Origin: Streptomyces sp. APSN-46.1
GTDB lineage: Bacteria; Actinomycetota; Actinomycetes; Streptomycetales; Streptomycetaceae
NCBI RefSeq assembly: GCF_022815725.1
Contig: NZ_JALGRF010000004.1
Location: 88,133 to 152,132, forward strand
DNA length: 64,000 nucleotides
Direction: 5' to 3'
Shown here: piece by piece, positions 23,679 to 35,085 of the stretch
Layout: every line of letters starts with the position of its first letter
Numbering within the stretch: position 1 is the stretch's first letter
Translations under genes and position numbers: made by a program
The notes under the pieces: generated by a model
What the model saw: only the letters and a program-made list of their open reading frames with translations
Databases searched by the model: none
Told to the model about the DNA's origin: nothing

Positions 23679-23995
23679 GTGTGCTCCTCCGTCGGTCCGG
23701 AACCCGGGTTCTCCGGGGTCCAGTGCGGCTCACCTGCATCCGTACCCGCGCACGGGGTGGGTGCGCGGCTCGTACGGGATCCAGGCGTGACAGGTGCCCC
23801 GGCGAGTGCCCTGCGCAATGCACGTTACCCAGTGCTCCGCATGACTGCGAAACCTTGCTGGACCTAGCTTGACCTGGGATTTTGCTTGGATTTCCAAGTA
23901 AATCCGGGGAAGCGGGAACAACCACTGGTCACAGCCTTGCAGGGGGCCGGAACAACGGCACGTTATCCCGGGTAACCCCGGCAGGGAAGGGGTGA
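23679..23995. promoter_or_regulatory. Divergent control region between bkdA and response regulator
   Basis: This gap contains the perfect palindrome CTTGGATTTCCAAG (23885-23898) inside an unusually AT-rich stretch, and TTGACC at about 23870, a candidate -35 on the plus strand. A regulator of the bkd genes or the response regulator itself may bind the palindrome. No gene is seen. Confidence 0.45.
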
Positions 23996-24676
23996 GTGTG
24001 TGAAACTGACGACGTGCGTGAAAACGGAAAAATCAAGGTATTCCTCCTGGACGACCACGAAGTGGTCCGTCGGGGCGTCTACGAGCTCCTGTCGGTGGAA
24101 GACGACATCGAGATCGTCGGCGAGGCCGGTACCGCGGCCGACGCACTGGTCCGGATCCCCGCCACCCGCCCCGATGTGGCGGTCCTCGACGTGCGGCTGC
24201 CCGACGGCAGCGGCGTGGAGGTGTGCCGCGAGGTCCGCTCCCGGAACGAGGACATCAAGTGCCTGATGCTGACGTCCTTCGCGGACGACGAGGCGCTGTT
24301 CGACGCGATCATGGCCGGGGCCTCGGGCTACGTGCTCAAGGCGATCCGCGGCAATGAACTTCTCGGCGCCGTACGCGACGTCGCGGCCGGCCGGTCCCTG
24401 CTCGACCCCGTCGCCACCGCCCGGGTGCTGGAGCGGCTGCGCGACGGCAAGAACGGCAAGGGCGACGACCGCCTGGCCCACCTCACCGAGCAGGAGCGCA
24501 AGATCCTCGACCTGATCGGCGAGGGCCTGACGAACCGCGTCATCGGCGAGCGGCTGCACCTCGCCGAGAAGACCATCAAGAACTACGTCTCCAGCCTGCT
24601 GGCCAAGCTGGGCATGGAGCGCCGCTCCCAGGCCGCCGCGTACGTGGCCCGCCTCCAGGCCGAGAAGCGCGGCTGA
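23996..24676 (+). CDS. NarL/LuxR-type response regulator, orphan
   Basis: A 226-residue two-component response regulator. The receiver begins [20 protein letters not shown] with the acidic pair, the phospho-acceptor Asp in [13 protein letters not shown], and conserved Thr/Ser and Lys in LTSFADDE and VLKAI. The output domain is a LuxR-type helix-turn-helix ([43 protein letters not shown]). No histidine kinase is adjacent, so it is an orphan. The GTG has GGGAAGGGG next to it; a second GTG six codons later (VRENGK) is possible. It is divergent from bkdA, and could regulate it, but that is unproven. Confidence 0.9.
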   Translation: MCETDDVRENGKIKVFLLDDHEVVRRGVYELLSVEDDIEIVGEAGTAADALVRIPATRPDVAVLDVRLPDGSGVEVCREVRSRNEDIKCLMLTSFADDEALFDAIMAGASGYVLKAIRGNELLGAVRDVAAGRSLLDPVATARVLERLRDGKNGKGDDRLAHLTEQERKILDLIGEGLTNRVIGERLHLAEKTIKNYVSSLLAKLGMERRSQAAAYVARLQAEKRG

Positions 24677-24741
24677 CGCCCCTTCCCGGGTTCCTTTCCC
24701 CGGCTGGGGGCTCTGATCAGCCGATATAACTGTGCGCATAC

Positions 24742-24783
24742 GAAAAGGGGCCCGGCGGAATTACTTCCTCCGGGCCCCTTTTC
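24742..24783. terminator. Strong bidirectional hairpin terminator
   Basis: An inverted repeat with a 19-bp stem and only one mismatch around a 4-base loop (TTAC). The outer 14 bp (GAAAAGGGGCCCGG / CCGGGCCCCTTTTC) are perfect, and each strand ends in a run of T. It lies between the convergent response-regulator gene and the kinase gene, and so can stop transcription from both. Confidence 0.92.
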
Positions 24784-24794
24784 GGACATCCACG

Positions 24795-26444
<1,650 letters not shown>

Positions 26445-26684
26445 CAGTCCTCGCCGTCGTCTCTCTCGTCCGCACTAGCGGTGGGCCCTCCGCAAGGGCC
26501 TTTCCAGGGTTCTGCGGTGAACGCTACAGCCTCGCAACCGCTCACCGTTCGGACAATGGCGCCCGGTGGCCTTGTGGTCACGGAACGGGTACCCGGCTTG
26601 ACGTGTGCTTGCCCTCCGGCAGACTGGGCGCGACATGCGCTCAGCCAGAGGCGTAGGGACACATCCCGAGGGGAAGCAACAGTC
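26445..26684. promoter_or_regulatory. Divergent control region of the kinase pair
   Basis: A 240-base gap between the two kinase genes. On the plus strand GAGGGGAAGC precedes the ATG at 26685. No perfect palindrome is visible. Both promoters must lie here. Confidence 0.5.
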
Positions 26685-28397
26685 ATGAGCCAGGACGGCA
26701 CTCAGGGCCGGTACGCAGGCGGCTCCCTGGCCGGTGGCCGTTACCAACTAAGGGATTTGCTCGGCGAGGGCGGCATGGCGTCCGTCTATCTCGCGTACGA
26801 CTCCGCGCTCGACCGACAGGTCGCGATCAAGACGCTGCACAGTGAACTCGGGCGGGAGGCGTCCTTCCGCGAGCGCTTCCGCCGTGAGGCGCAGGCTGTT
26901 GCCAAACTGTCGCACACGAACATCGTCTCGGTGTTCGATACGGGCGAAGGCGAACTGGACGGCGCGCTGATGCCGTACATCGTCATGGAGTACGTCGAGG
27001 GCAAGCCGCTCGGCTCCGTTCTCCAGGCGGACATCACCCAGTACGGGGCGATGCCGGCGGACAAGGCGCTGAAGGTGACGGCCGATGTGCTGGCCGCCCT
27101 GGAGACCAGCCACGAGATGGGCCTGGTCCACCGCGACATCAAGCCCGGCAACGTCATGATGACCAAGCGCGGCGTGGTCAAGGTGATGGACTTCGGTATC
27201 GCCCGTGCGATGCAGTCCGGTGTCACCTCGATGACGCAGACCGGCATGGTCGTCGGCACCCCGCAGTACCTGTCGCCCGAGCAGGCGCTGGGGCGCGGCG
27301 TGGACGCCCGCTCCGACCTCTACTCGGTCGGCATCATGCTCTTCCAGCTGCTGACCGGACGGCTGCCGTTCGAGGCGGACTCGCCGCTGGCCATCGCGTA
27401 CGCGCACGTACAGGAGGAGCCGGTCACGCCGTCCTCCATCAACCGGTCGGTGAGCCCGGCGATGGACGCGCTGGTGGCGCGGGCCCTGAAGAAGAACCCG
27501 AACGAGCGCTTCCCGACGGCCGCGGCCATGCGGGACGAGGTCGCGCGGGTGATGTCGGCCGGCCAGACCGGTGCTCCGCTGATCGTCCAGGGCGGCGGCC
27601 CGGTGAGCAGCGGTGCGGGCGTGGGCTCGGCCGTGTTCCCGCCGGTGGACTCCGGGTTCCAGGCGCCGCCGCCGCAGTCGCTCCACCAGCCGTACCAGGC
27701 GCCGCACACCCCGGCTCCGTCGCCGTACGCGCCGCCGCAGCAACAGCAGCAGCACGCGCAGGGCGGCTACGCGTACCCGCAGCAGCAGCAGCACACGCCG
27801 CCGCCGGTGCCGCAGCAGCACCAGACGCACCAGCAGCCCCAGCAGCACCACCAGCAGCCGTACCAGGCGCCGCAGACCCCGCCGCCGTACACGATCTCGC
27901 CGACGCCGGCCCCGGCCTCGTCCGGGGTCTCCGGCGCGGGCGGTGGCGGCGGGCGGAACACGCCGGTGATCGTGGGCGCGATCGCGGTGGCCCTGCTGGC
28001 CGTCGGCGGTCTGATCTGGGCGATCAACGGCGGAGGCGACAAGGGCGGGAACCAGGGCGGTGGGGGGACCTCGCCCTCGGCGTCCGCGTCGGTGTCGGCC
28101 AAGGCCGGCCACAAGGGGCCGGACCGCACGCGCACGATAGAGGACACGAAGTGCAAGAACCCGTCGAAGCACTTCAGTGACGCCACGAAGTACAACGCCC
28201 CGGACTTCCGCTACAAGGACATCCTGTCGGTCAAGGCCTGCATCCAGGCCGCCGGCTGGAAGTACAAGGTCGTGGAGCAGGACGAGGGCGTCTACGGCGA
28301 GGACATCGTGATCCAGCAGAACCCGGAGGCGGGCTCGAAGGTCGACAAGGAAGGGACCGAGTTCACGCTGACGGTCTCGACCGGCGACCCCCAGTAG
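26685..28397 (+). CDS. Ser/Thr protein kinase with single PASTA domain
   Basis: A 570-residue membrane-bound Hanks-type kinase. It has GEGGMASVY, Lys49, HRDIKPGNV, DFGIA and YLSPEQAL. After the kinase domain (to about 290) comes a Pro/Gln-rich linker of some 130 residues, including several QQQQ/QQH runs encoded by CAG triplet repeats. A membrane span (NTPVIVGAIAVALLAVGGLI) follows. The last 70 residues form one PASTA-like domain (VKACIQAAGWKYKVVEQDEG, then IQQNPEAGSKVDKEGTEFTL), which in relatives binds peptidoglycan fragments. Thus it likely senses the cell wall. ATG is preceded by GAGGGGAAG. The gene ends before a strong hairpin. Confidence 0.93.
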   Translation: MSQDGTQGRYAGGSLAGGRYQLRDLLGEGGMASVYLAYDSALDRQVAIKTLHSELGREASFRERFRREAQAVAKLSHTNIVSVFDTGEGELDGALMPYIVMEYVEGKPLGSVLQADITQYGAMPADKALKVTADVLAALETSHEMGLVHRDIKPGNVMMTKRGVVKVMDFGIARAMQSGVTSMTQTGMVVGTPQYLSPEQALGRGVDARSDLYSVGIMLFQLLTGRLPFEADSPLAIAYAHVQEEPVTPSSINRSVSPAMDALVARALKKNPNERFPTAAAMRDEVARVMSAGQTGAPLIVQGGGPVSSGAGVGSAVFPPVDSGFQAPPPQSLHQPYQAPHTPAPSPYAPPQQQQQHAQGGYAYPQQQQHTPPPVPQQHQTHQQPQQHHQQPYQAPQTPPPYTISPTPAPASSGVSGAGGGGGRNTPVIVGAIAVALLAVGGLIWAINGGGDKGGNQGGGGTSPSASASVSAKAGHKGPDRTRTIEDTKCKNPSKHFSDATKYNAPDFRYKDILSVKACIQAAGWKYKVVEQDEGVYGEDIVIQQNPEAGSKVDKEGTEFTLTVSTGDPQ

Positions 28398-28424
28398 GAG
28401 CCGTTCGCGGTACTTCTGAGACTC

Positions 28425-28464
28425 CGGCATCCCGGGCCGCCCTGATGGGCCGCCCGGGATGCCG
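28425..28464 (+). terminator. Hairpin terminator after the PASTA kinase
   Basis: A perfect 13-bp inverted repeat (CGGCATCCCGGGC / GCCCGGGATGCCG) with 14 bases between the arms, which themselves contain a smaller pairing, followed by CTTTTG. It lies 28 bases past the kinase stop. Confidence 0.85.
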
Positions 28465-28569
28465 CTTTTGCCCCACCATGTGAACCTGAGCGCGTAGTGC
28501 ATGGAAGCGCGCACCTCGGCCTCCCCTGACTCCGTCCGGGGGGACCTCCAGGAACGGGAGGGGCACCCG

Positions 28570-29262
28570 GTGACTCGACGCCCGCGTGCGCCGCACTGGC
28601 TGGCCGGGGCCGTGCTGGCCGCCGCGGTGCTCGCGCCCGCTTGCGCCCTCGCGCCCGCGACCGCTTGGGCCCTCGCGCCCGCGACCGCTTGGACCCTCGC
28701 GCCCGCCGCCCCGGGGCGGATCGCCCTGACGCCTCTCACGGCCCGCGCCGTGGCGGCGCCCGCCCCGGCGTCCGGCGACGCCGAGCCTGCCGATGCCGCG
28801 CCCGCCGATGCCGCGCCGGGGGATGACGTACCCGGGGACGACGTACCGAAGGAGGCCTACGAGGAACTGGCCGGCAGTGTCGCCGGGGTCGGGCGGGAGC
28901 GGCCCGGGCGGCCGGCGGCCGAGCCCGCCAACCCGGAGACTGTGCTGGCCTCCCGGCCGCTGCGGCTGCGGCCGCGCCAGGAGCCCCCCGACCCGGCGCG
29001 CCCCGCCGACCCGGCGCGCCCCGTCGCCCCGAGCCGGCCGGCCGTCCCGAGCCCGCCGGGCGCCCCGAGTTCGCTGACCTTCCCGAGTTCGCAGGCCGCG
29101 CCGAGTTCGCAGGCCGTGCCGCACCCGGTCGCCGCCCTCGGCACCGAGCCGAACGACCGGGCCGCCGATCTGGCCGCCCACATACTGCCCCTCGGCACCG
29201 GATTCGCCCTGATGGGGCTGGGTCTCGGCTTCATGGGAATGCGGCTGCGGCGCGGGCCGTAG
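28570..29262 (+). CDS. Exported Ala/Pro-rich membrane-anchored protein
   Basis: A 230-residue protein starting at a GTG with GGGAGGGG six bases upstream. It has a signal peptide (LAGAVLAAAVLAPACALAPA), a Pro/Ala/Arg-rich disordered body, and a C-terminal LPLGTGFALMGLGLGFMGMRLRR: a hydrophobic span followed by Arg residues. That tail resembles a sortase-sorting-like signal but does not match LPxTG or LAxTG exactly. A short acidic motif DDVPGDDVPKEAYEELAG is the only structured-looking part. It sits between the PASTA kinase and the PadR/ABC genes; function unknown. Confidence 0.65.
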   Translation: MTRRPRAPHWLAGAVLAAAVLAPACALAPATAWALAPATAWTLAPAAPGRIALTPLTARAVAAPAPASGDAEPADAAPADAAPGDDVPGDDVPKEAYEELAGSVAGVGRERPGRPAAEPANPETVLASRPLRLRPRQEPPDPARPADPARPVAPSRPAVPSPPGAPSSLTFPSSQAAPSSQAVPHPVAALGTEPNDRAADLAAHILPLGTGFALMGLGLGFMGMRLRRGP

Positions 29263-29348
29263 GGGGTGCCGGAGGGACCCCTGAGGCGGACGCGACCTCG
29301 GGCATCCCCCTCCGGATGTACGCCCAGAGATGGTTGCGGGGGCCTGCA

Positions 29349-29370
29349 TACTCGGTATACATACTGAGTA
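29349..29370. promoter_or_regulatory. Palindromic PadR-type operator
   Basis: The sequence ACTCnGTATnnATACnGAGT is a near-perfect 20-bp dyad whose last base touches the start codon of the padR gene. The ATAC/GTAT core is the type of site bound by PadR-family repressors. Binding there would block transcription or translation of its own operon, so autoregulation is expected. Confidence 0.75.
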
Positions 29371-30086
29371 TGTCGATCCGTCACGGCCTTCTCGCCCTGC
29401 TGGAACGGGGTCCTCGGTACGGCTCCCAGCTGCGCACCGAGTTCGAATCCCGCACCGGCTCCACCTGGCCGCTCAACGTCGGGCAGGTGTACACCACCCT
29501 GGCCCGCCTGGAGCGCGACGGACTCGTCGCCCCCGGCGGCGAGGACGACGCCGGGCACACCCTCTACGCCATCACCGACACCGGACGCGCCGAACTGCGC
29601 CAGTGGTACGAGCGCCCCGTCGACCGCACCAACCCGCCCCGTGACGAGCTGTCCATCAAGCTCGCCATGGCCGTGGGCGCCCCCGGCGTGGACATCCGCG
29701 CCGTCATCCAGTCCCAGCGGCACGCCACGATCAAGGCGATGCAGGACTACACCCGCCTCAAGGCGCAGGCCCTCGCCGCCATCGAGAGCGGCCGGTCCCG
29801 CGAACGCGACGACCTGGCCTGGCTGCTGGTGCTGGAACAGCTCATCTTCCAGACCGAGGCCGAGGCGCGCTGGCTCGACCACTGCGAGTCCCGGCTCGTC
29901 CGGCTCTCCCGGCCGGCCGACGGGAGAGCCGAGCCCGAGCCGCCCCCGGCCACCGGCGCCGGCGCCCGCCCCGCCGCCGGCGCCCGCCCCGGCGCCGTAA
30001 CGACTGCCGCTGCGACCGCCTCGACCACGTCCGAAGCCACTTCCGCCACCGACCGGCCCCGCACCGCCCGCACACGGCGGGGCTGA
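29370..30086 (+). CDS. PadR-family transcriptional regulator
   Basis: A 238-residue regulator. The N-terminal winged helix (MSIRHGLLALLERGPRYGSQL, then TWPLNVGQVYTTLARLERDGLV) is the PadR domain. A helical C-terminal domain (about residues 95-185) would form the dimer and ligand pocket. The last 45 residues are an Ala/Pro/Thr-rich tail of low complexity. It lies 25 bases before the ABC transporter ATPase gene, in a typical PadR-ABC exporter operon, and likely represses it until an antibiotic or peptide is sensed. The start ATG overlaps the operator-like dyad. Confidence 0.88.
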   Translation: MSIRHGLLALLERGPRYGSQLRTEFESRTGSTWPLNVGQVYTTLARLERDGLVAPGGEDDAGHTLYAITDTGRAELRQWYERPVDRTNPPRDELSIKLAMAVGAPGVDIRAVIQSQRHATIKAMQDYTRLKAQALAAIESGRSRERDDLAWLLVLEQLIFQTEAEARWLDHCESRLVRLSRPADGRAEPEPPPATGAGARPAAGARPGAVTTAAATASTTSEATSATDRPRTARTRRG

Positions 30087-30111
30087 ACCACCGTCCCAGG
30101 GGGGACCCTTC

Positions 30112-30839
<728 letters not shown>

Positions 30840-30843
<4 letters not shown>

Positions 30844-33689
30844 CCTCTTCGCTCCAAGGCTGGTACCACTCCTGGGTCGCCGCGATCCGGATCGCCCGCC
30901 GCGACGCCTGGCGCGCCAAGGGCCGCAGCGCCCTCGTCCTCGCGATGATCGCCCTGCCGATCGTCGGAGTGAGCGCCGCCGACCTCACCTTGCGCAGCGC
31001 CGAACTCTCCACCGAACAGAAGATGGAGCGGGTACTCGGCGCCTCCGACGCCAAGCTGACGGCCTCCGGCATGGGGGCGGCGATCTACCAGCGCCCCGAC
31101 GGCAACGGGTACGCGCCCGCCGGCGGGTACGACAAGTACCAGCCCCCCAAGGAAACGGATCCGAAGCAGCTGAGCTCCGCGCTCCCGGCGGGCGCCCAGG
31201 CCCTGAAGGACAGCGTCGGCCACGCCAAGGTCCGCACCTCGCACGGGCTGCTCGAAACCGAGCTGCGCGAACTGGACACGCACAGCCCGCAGGTCAAGGG
31301 GATGTTGACGCTCGACCGCGGCCGGCTGCCGGAGGCGGCCGGCGAGGCCATCGCCACCAACGCCTTCCTGGAGAAAGCCGGGTACTTCGTCGGGTCCACC
31401 GTGACTCCGCGCGGCGGGACGACCTCGTACAAGATCGTCGGGGCGTACGAACTGCCCGACGGCCTCGGGCAGGCCCAGATCACCGCACCGCCCGGGACTC
31501 TGCTGGAACCGCTGGAGAAGGCCCTGACGGCCGCCGGGAACTCCGGCGTGCGGGCCGAGGACAGCTACCTCGTCAAGGTCGGCGGCGATGGTTTCACGTG
31601 GAACATGGTCAAGGAGGCGAACACCAAGGGGGTCGTCGTCGTCTCCCACGCCGTGATGCTCGACCCGCCCGCCAACTCCGACGTGCCGCTGTACCGGGAC
31701 CTGGCGGAGAACCCGTCGGGCAACACGGCGGCCATGCGGGCCACCGAACTGGCCATCCTGGCCACCGTGGTGGGCCTGGCCATGCTGGAGATCTGCCTGC
31801 TGGCCGGACCCGCCTTCGCGGTGGGGGCCCGGCGCTCGCGCCGCCAGCTCGGCCTGGTCGGCGCCAACGGCGGCGACCGGCGGCACATCCGGGCCATCGT
31901 GCTGTCGGGCGGCCTGGTCATCGGCGCCGCGTCCGCCGTCATCGGCACCGCCGTCGGCGTGGCCCTGACCCTCGGGCTCCAGCCGGTGCTGGAGGAACGC
32001 ATCGGCAACCGCTTCGGCCACTTCGACGTCCGCCCGCTGGAACTCCTCGGGATCGGTCTGCTCGCCGTGCTGACCGGGCTGCTGGCCGCCGTCGCCCCGG
32101 CCGTCACCGCCTCGCGGCAGACGGTGCTGGCCTCGCTCACCGGCCGCCGCGGGATCCGCCGGGCCAACCGGGTGCTGCCCGTCATCGGCCTGGTCGCCGT
32201 CGGCGCGGGCGCCGCCATCGCCCTCTTCGGCAGCGTCTCCGACATGGGCTCCGTGGTCGTCGCGGGCGGCAGTGCCATAGCCGAGCTGGGCATCGTCGCC
32301 CTCACCCCGGTGCTGGTCGGCCTGTTCGGACGGATAGGGCGGTGGCTGCCGCTGTCGCCGCGGCTCGCGCTGCGCGACGCCGTGCGCAACCGGGGCCGTA
32401 CGGCCCCGGCCGTGGCGGCCGTACTGGCCGCAGTCGCCGGCACGGTCGCGGTGGCCACGTTCCAGCACAGCGACGAACTCCAGGACAAGCGCGACTACAC
32501 CGCCTCGCTGCCCCTCGGCAGCGGGCTGGCCCAAGTCACCGAGAACTCCGCCCACAAGGACGTGCCCGCCGTCCGCGAGGCACTGGCACACCATCTTCCG
32601 CTGGCGCTGCGGGCGGACGTGGACCGGCTCGTCGTCGGCAAGCCGGGCTGTGACTCCTGGTCCGACGAACCGGGCTGCGGCCGGGCCGAGGTCATCACTC
32701 CGAAGGATCAGCGCTGCCCGCTCTACGAGGACGGCTCCGACTCCTTCTCGGTGGAGCGGCGCAAAGCGCTGCGCGCCGACTGGCGGTGCCAGGAGGGCAG
32801 GCACGGCACGGAGTTCGATGCGGTCGTCGCGGACGAGAAGCTGCTGACCGTGCTCGCCGTCACCGATCCGGGTGCGGCGTCCGCGCTGAAGGCGGGCAAG
32901 GCCGTCTCCTTCGACAAGCGGATCGTGAAGGACGACAAGGTCACCATCCGGCTGATCACCGACCCGAAGGCCGCCATGAGCGTGCCGTCCGGGCAGGAGC
33001 CGCCCGGCGAGGAGAAGGTCTTCGCCGCCTACCAGGCGCCCGCCGGCGCCGACGGCTACGGCCTGCGGCTGGTACTGCCGGCCAGGGCCGCCGCGTCGGC
33101 CGGACTCACCACCGCTCCGTTCGGCTCGTACTTCACCCTCGACGGGACGGCCACCTCCGAGCAGCGGCAGAAGCTGGACGGGGCGCTCGACACGATGGGC
33201 CTGGAAACCGTGGTCACCATCGAGGCGGGCTACCAGGGCGGAGGCGGCGTGGCCCTGCTGGCCCTGACCGTCTTCGCGGGCCTGGTCACCATCGGCGCGG
33301 CCGGCATCGCCACCGGACTGGCGCAGGCGGACGCCGAGGCCGACCTGAAGACACTGGCGGCGGTCGGGGCGCCGCCGAGGGTGCGGCGGACGCTGAGCGG
33401 CTTCCAGTGCGGGGTGGTGGCCCTGATGGGCGTCGTCCTCGGCACGGCGGCCGGGATCCTGCCGGCGGTCGGGCTGCGGCTCACCGAGCGGCGGGAGATG
33501 CAGGCGCTCTACGACGAGGGCGTGGCGCAGGGGAACCTGGCGGAGTCGGCCATCGCGCCGTACGTGCCGATCGCGGTGCCGTGGGAGACGCTGGGCGGAC
33601 TGCTCATCGTGGTCCCGCTGGGCGCGGCGCTGCTGGCCGCGCTGGTCACGAAGTCCAGCGGCGCCCTGGCCCGCCGCGCCGCCGGGTAA
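30840..33689 (+). CDS. FtsX-like ABC permease
   Basis: A 949-residue membrane protein with two FtsX-type modules. Membrane spans occur near residues 30-50 and then groups of three to four around 300-440 and 480-520, and again in the last 200 residues (VALLALTVFAGLVTIGAAGIATGLAQA, ALMGVVLGTAAGILP, LLIVVPLGAALLAAL). Two large extracytoplasmic domains lie between them. It begins at a GTG overlapping the ATPase stop by four bases. A GTTTCACGTGGAAC site lies within the coding sequence. Substrate unknown; pairing with PadR suggests a resistance or export function. Confidence 0.9.
31591..31604. promoter_or_regulatory. parS-like site inside the permease gene
   Basis: GTTTCACGTGGAAC differs from the ParB binding site GTTTCACGTGAAAC by one base. 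It lies within the permease coding sequence, as several Streptomyces parS sites do. With two perfect sites at 37480 and 57485 it makes a loose cluster. Confidence 0.6.
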
Positions 33690-33728
33690 CGCGGGGTATC
33701 CGCCGGGTATCCGCGGAGTCATCCTCAC

Positions 33729-33764
33729 GCCCCCGTACAGGGTGGATCACGCCTGTACGGGGGC
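33729..33764 (+). terminator. Hairpin terminator after the ABC permease
   Basis: A perfect 13-bp inverted repeat (GCCCCCGTACAGG / CCTGTACGGGGGC) with a 10-base loop, 40 bases beyond the permease stop and before the bpa gene. Confidence 0.85.
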
Positions 33765-33803
33765 ACACCGTGGGAGACCGAAGGTGTGCGAGAGAATGGC
33801 GGC

Positions 33804-34340
33804 ATGGAGATGCCGAGGAGTGAACGGTCGCAGGACAGTCCCCCGCACGTCCTGATCGTGGGACAGGACGGGATGGCGGTCGGCGGCGCCGATGACGAGT
33901 CGCGCGAGGTCCCGGTGACGGAGATGGTCGAACAGCCCGCCAAGGTCATGCGGATCGGCAGCATGATCAAGCAACTCCTGGAAGAGGTACGTGCCGCTCC
34001 TCTCGACGAGGCGAGCCGGGTCCGGCTCAAGGACATCCACCACGCGTCGGTGAAGGAGCTGGAGGACGGCCTGGCACCGGAGTTGGTCGAGGAACTGGAA
34101 CGCCTTTCGCTCCCCTTCACGGAGGAGGCCATTCCGTCCGAGGCGGAACTGCGCATCGCGCAGGCCCAGTTGGTCGGATGGCTGGAGGGGCTCTTCCACG
34201 GCATCCAAACCGCCCTGTTCGCACAGCAGATGGCAGCGCGGGCCCAGCTGGAACAGATGCGCCGCGCCCTCCCGGCCGGCGCTCCCCACGACGACGACGA
34301 AGGCCCCCACGGCGCCATCCGCTCGGGCCCCTACCTGTAA
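33804..34340 (+). CDS. bpa: Bacterial proteasome activator (Bpa/PafE family)
   Basis: A 178-residue protein of the DUF2587/Bpa family. The conserved helical core includes VEQPAKVMRIGSMIKQLLEEV, LDEASRVRLKDIHHASVKELEDGLAPELVEEL, and EAELRIAQAQLVGWLEGLFHGIQTALFAQQ. It ends in SGPYL, corresponding to the family's C-terminal GQYL-type motif that inserts into the proteasome alpha ring, with Pro in place of Gln. The expected role is ATP-independent opening of the 20S proteasome for unfolded substrates. I chose the ATG giving MEMPRSERS; a GTG six codons earlier is possible. It is a single gene between the ABC operon and the repeat array. Confidence 0.8.
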   Translation: MEMPRSERSQDSPPHVLIVGQDGMAVGGADDESREVPVTEMVEQPAKVMRIGSMIKQLLEEVRAAPLDEASRVRLKDIHHASVKELEDGLAPELVEELERLSLPFTEEAIPSEAELRIAQAQLVGWLEGLFHGIQTALFAQQMAARAQLEQMRRALPAGAPHDDDEGPHGAIRSGPYL

Positions 34341-34465
34341 CCCCGCAGCGCCGGAACCCCCAACCCCCCGGGCCCGGCTCGCCCCTGGCGATCCGGGCCC
34401 CCACCCCGTTCCCCCACGCCCCACCGGCACGTACGCCAGGACGACTTCCCGCCGGCAACCGAGCA

Positions 34466-35050
34466 GGCCCCCGGCGGCACCCGGCCAAAGCCCCGGCCCC
34501 ACCCGGACGAGATCCCGCCTCAGCCGAGCGGAACACCGGCGGTAGCCAGGCGGAACACCGGCCATCGCCGGGCAAGGCCCCGGCGGCAGCCGGGCAACGT
34601 CCCGACCCCAGCCGGACGAGATCCCGGCCGCAGCCGAGCGAAACACCGGCGGCAGCCAGACGGAACCCCGGCCATAGCCGGGCAAGGTCCCGGCGGCAGC
34701 CGGCCAAAGTCCCGGCCGTAGCCGGGCAACGTCCCGGGCCGCAGCCGGACGGAACCCCGACGGTAGCCGGACGGAACCCCAGCCGTAGCCGGGCAAGTCC
34801 CGGCAGCAGCCGGCCCAAAGCCCCGGCCGCAGCCGGGCGGAACACCGGCCGTAGTCGGGCCAGGTCCCGGCCGCAGCCGGGCGGAACCCCGGCCGTAGCC
34901 AGGCCAGGCCCCGGCCGCAGCCGGGCGGAACCCCGGCCGTAGCCAGGCCAGGCCCCGGCCGCAGCCGGGCGGAACCCCGGCCGTAGCCGGGCAAGGTCCC
35001 GGCGGTAGCCGGGTGAGGTCATGGTGGAACCCCGGCCAGGGGAGCGGTTC
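34466..35050. repeat. Tandem array of 22-bp mini-hairpin repeats
   Basis: About 25 degenerate copies of a unit of about 22 bases fill most of this 745-base gap (34341-35085). The core CCCGGCCGTAGCCGGG or its C/T variant can fold as a 6-bp stem with a 4-base loop. Units alternate between a GGAAC and an AAGGT/CAGGC spacer, giving a 44-base higher-order period that is exact over the last copies (about 34880-34990). Open frames over it on both strands are repeat-encoded and rich in Arg/Pro/Gly, so I regard it as non-coding. A regulatory, structural or merely expanding sequence is possible. Confidence 0.85.
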
Positions 35051-35085
35051 CCCGGCGGAAGCATGGCCGCCTCATACTCGGGGGT

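Noticed and set aside
26748-28739. A minus-strand frame of 663 codons opposite the PASTA kinase
   Set aside because: Antisense shadow of a well-defined kinase with all catalytic motifs.
28570-29262. A sortase-anchored LPxTG protein
   Set aside because: The C-terminal LPLGTG plus hydrophobic span and Arg residues resembles but does not match LPxTG or LAxTG; called membrane-anchored only.
34178-34942. A plus-strand frame across the hairpin array
   Set aside because: Overlaps the end of bpa in another frame and consists of repeat-derived Pro/Arg/Ser/Gly; no start signal.
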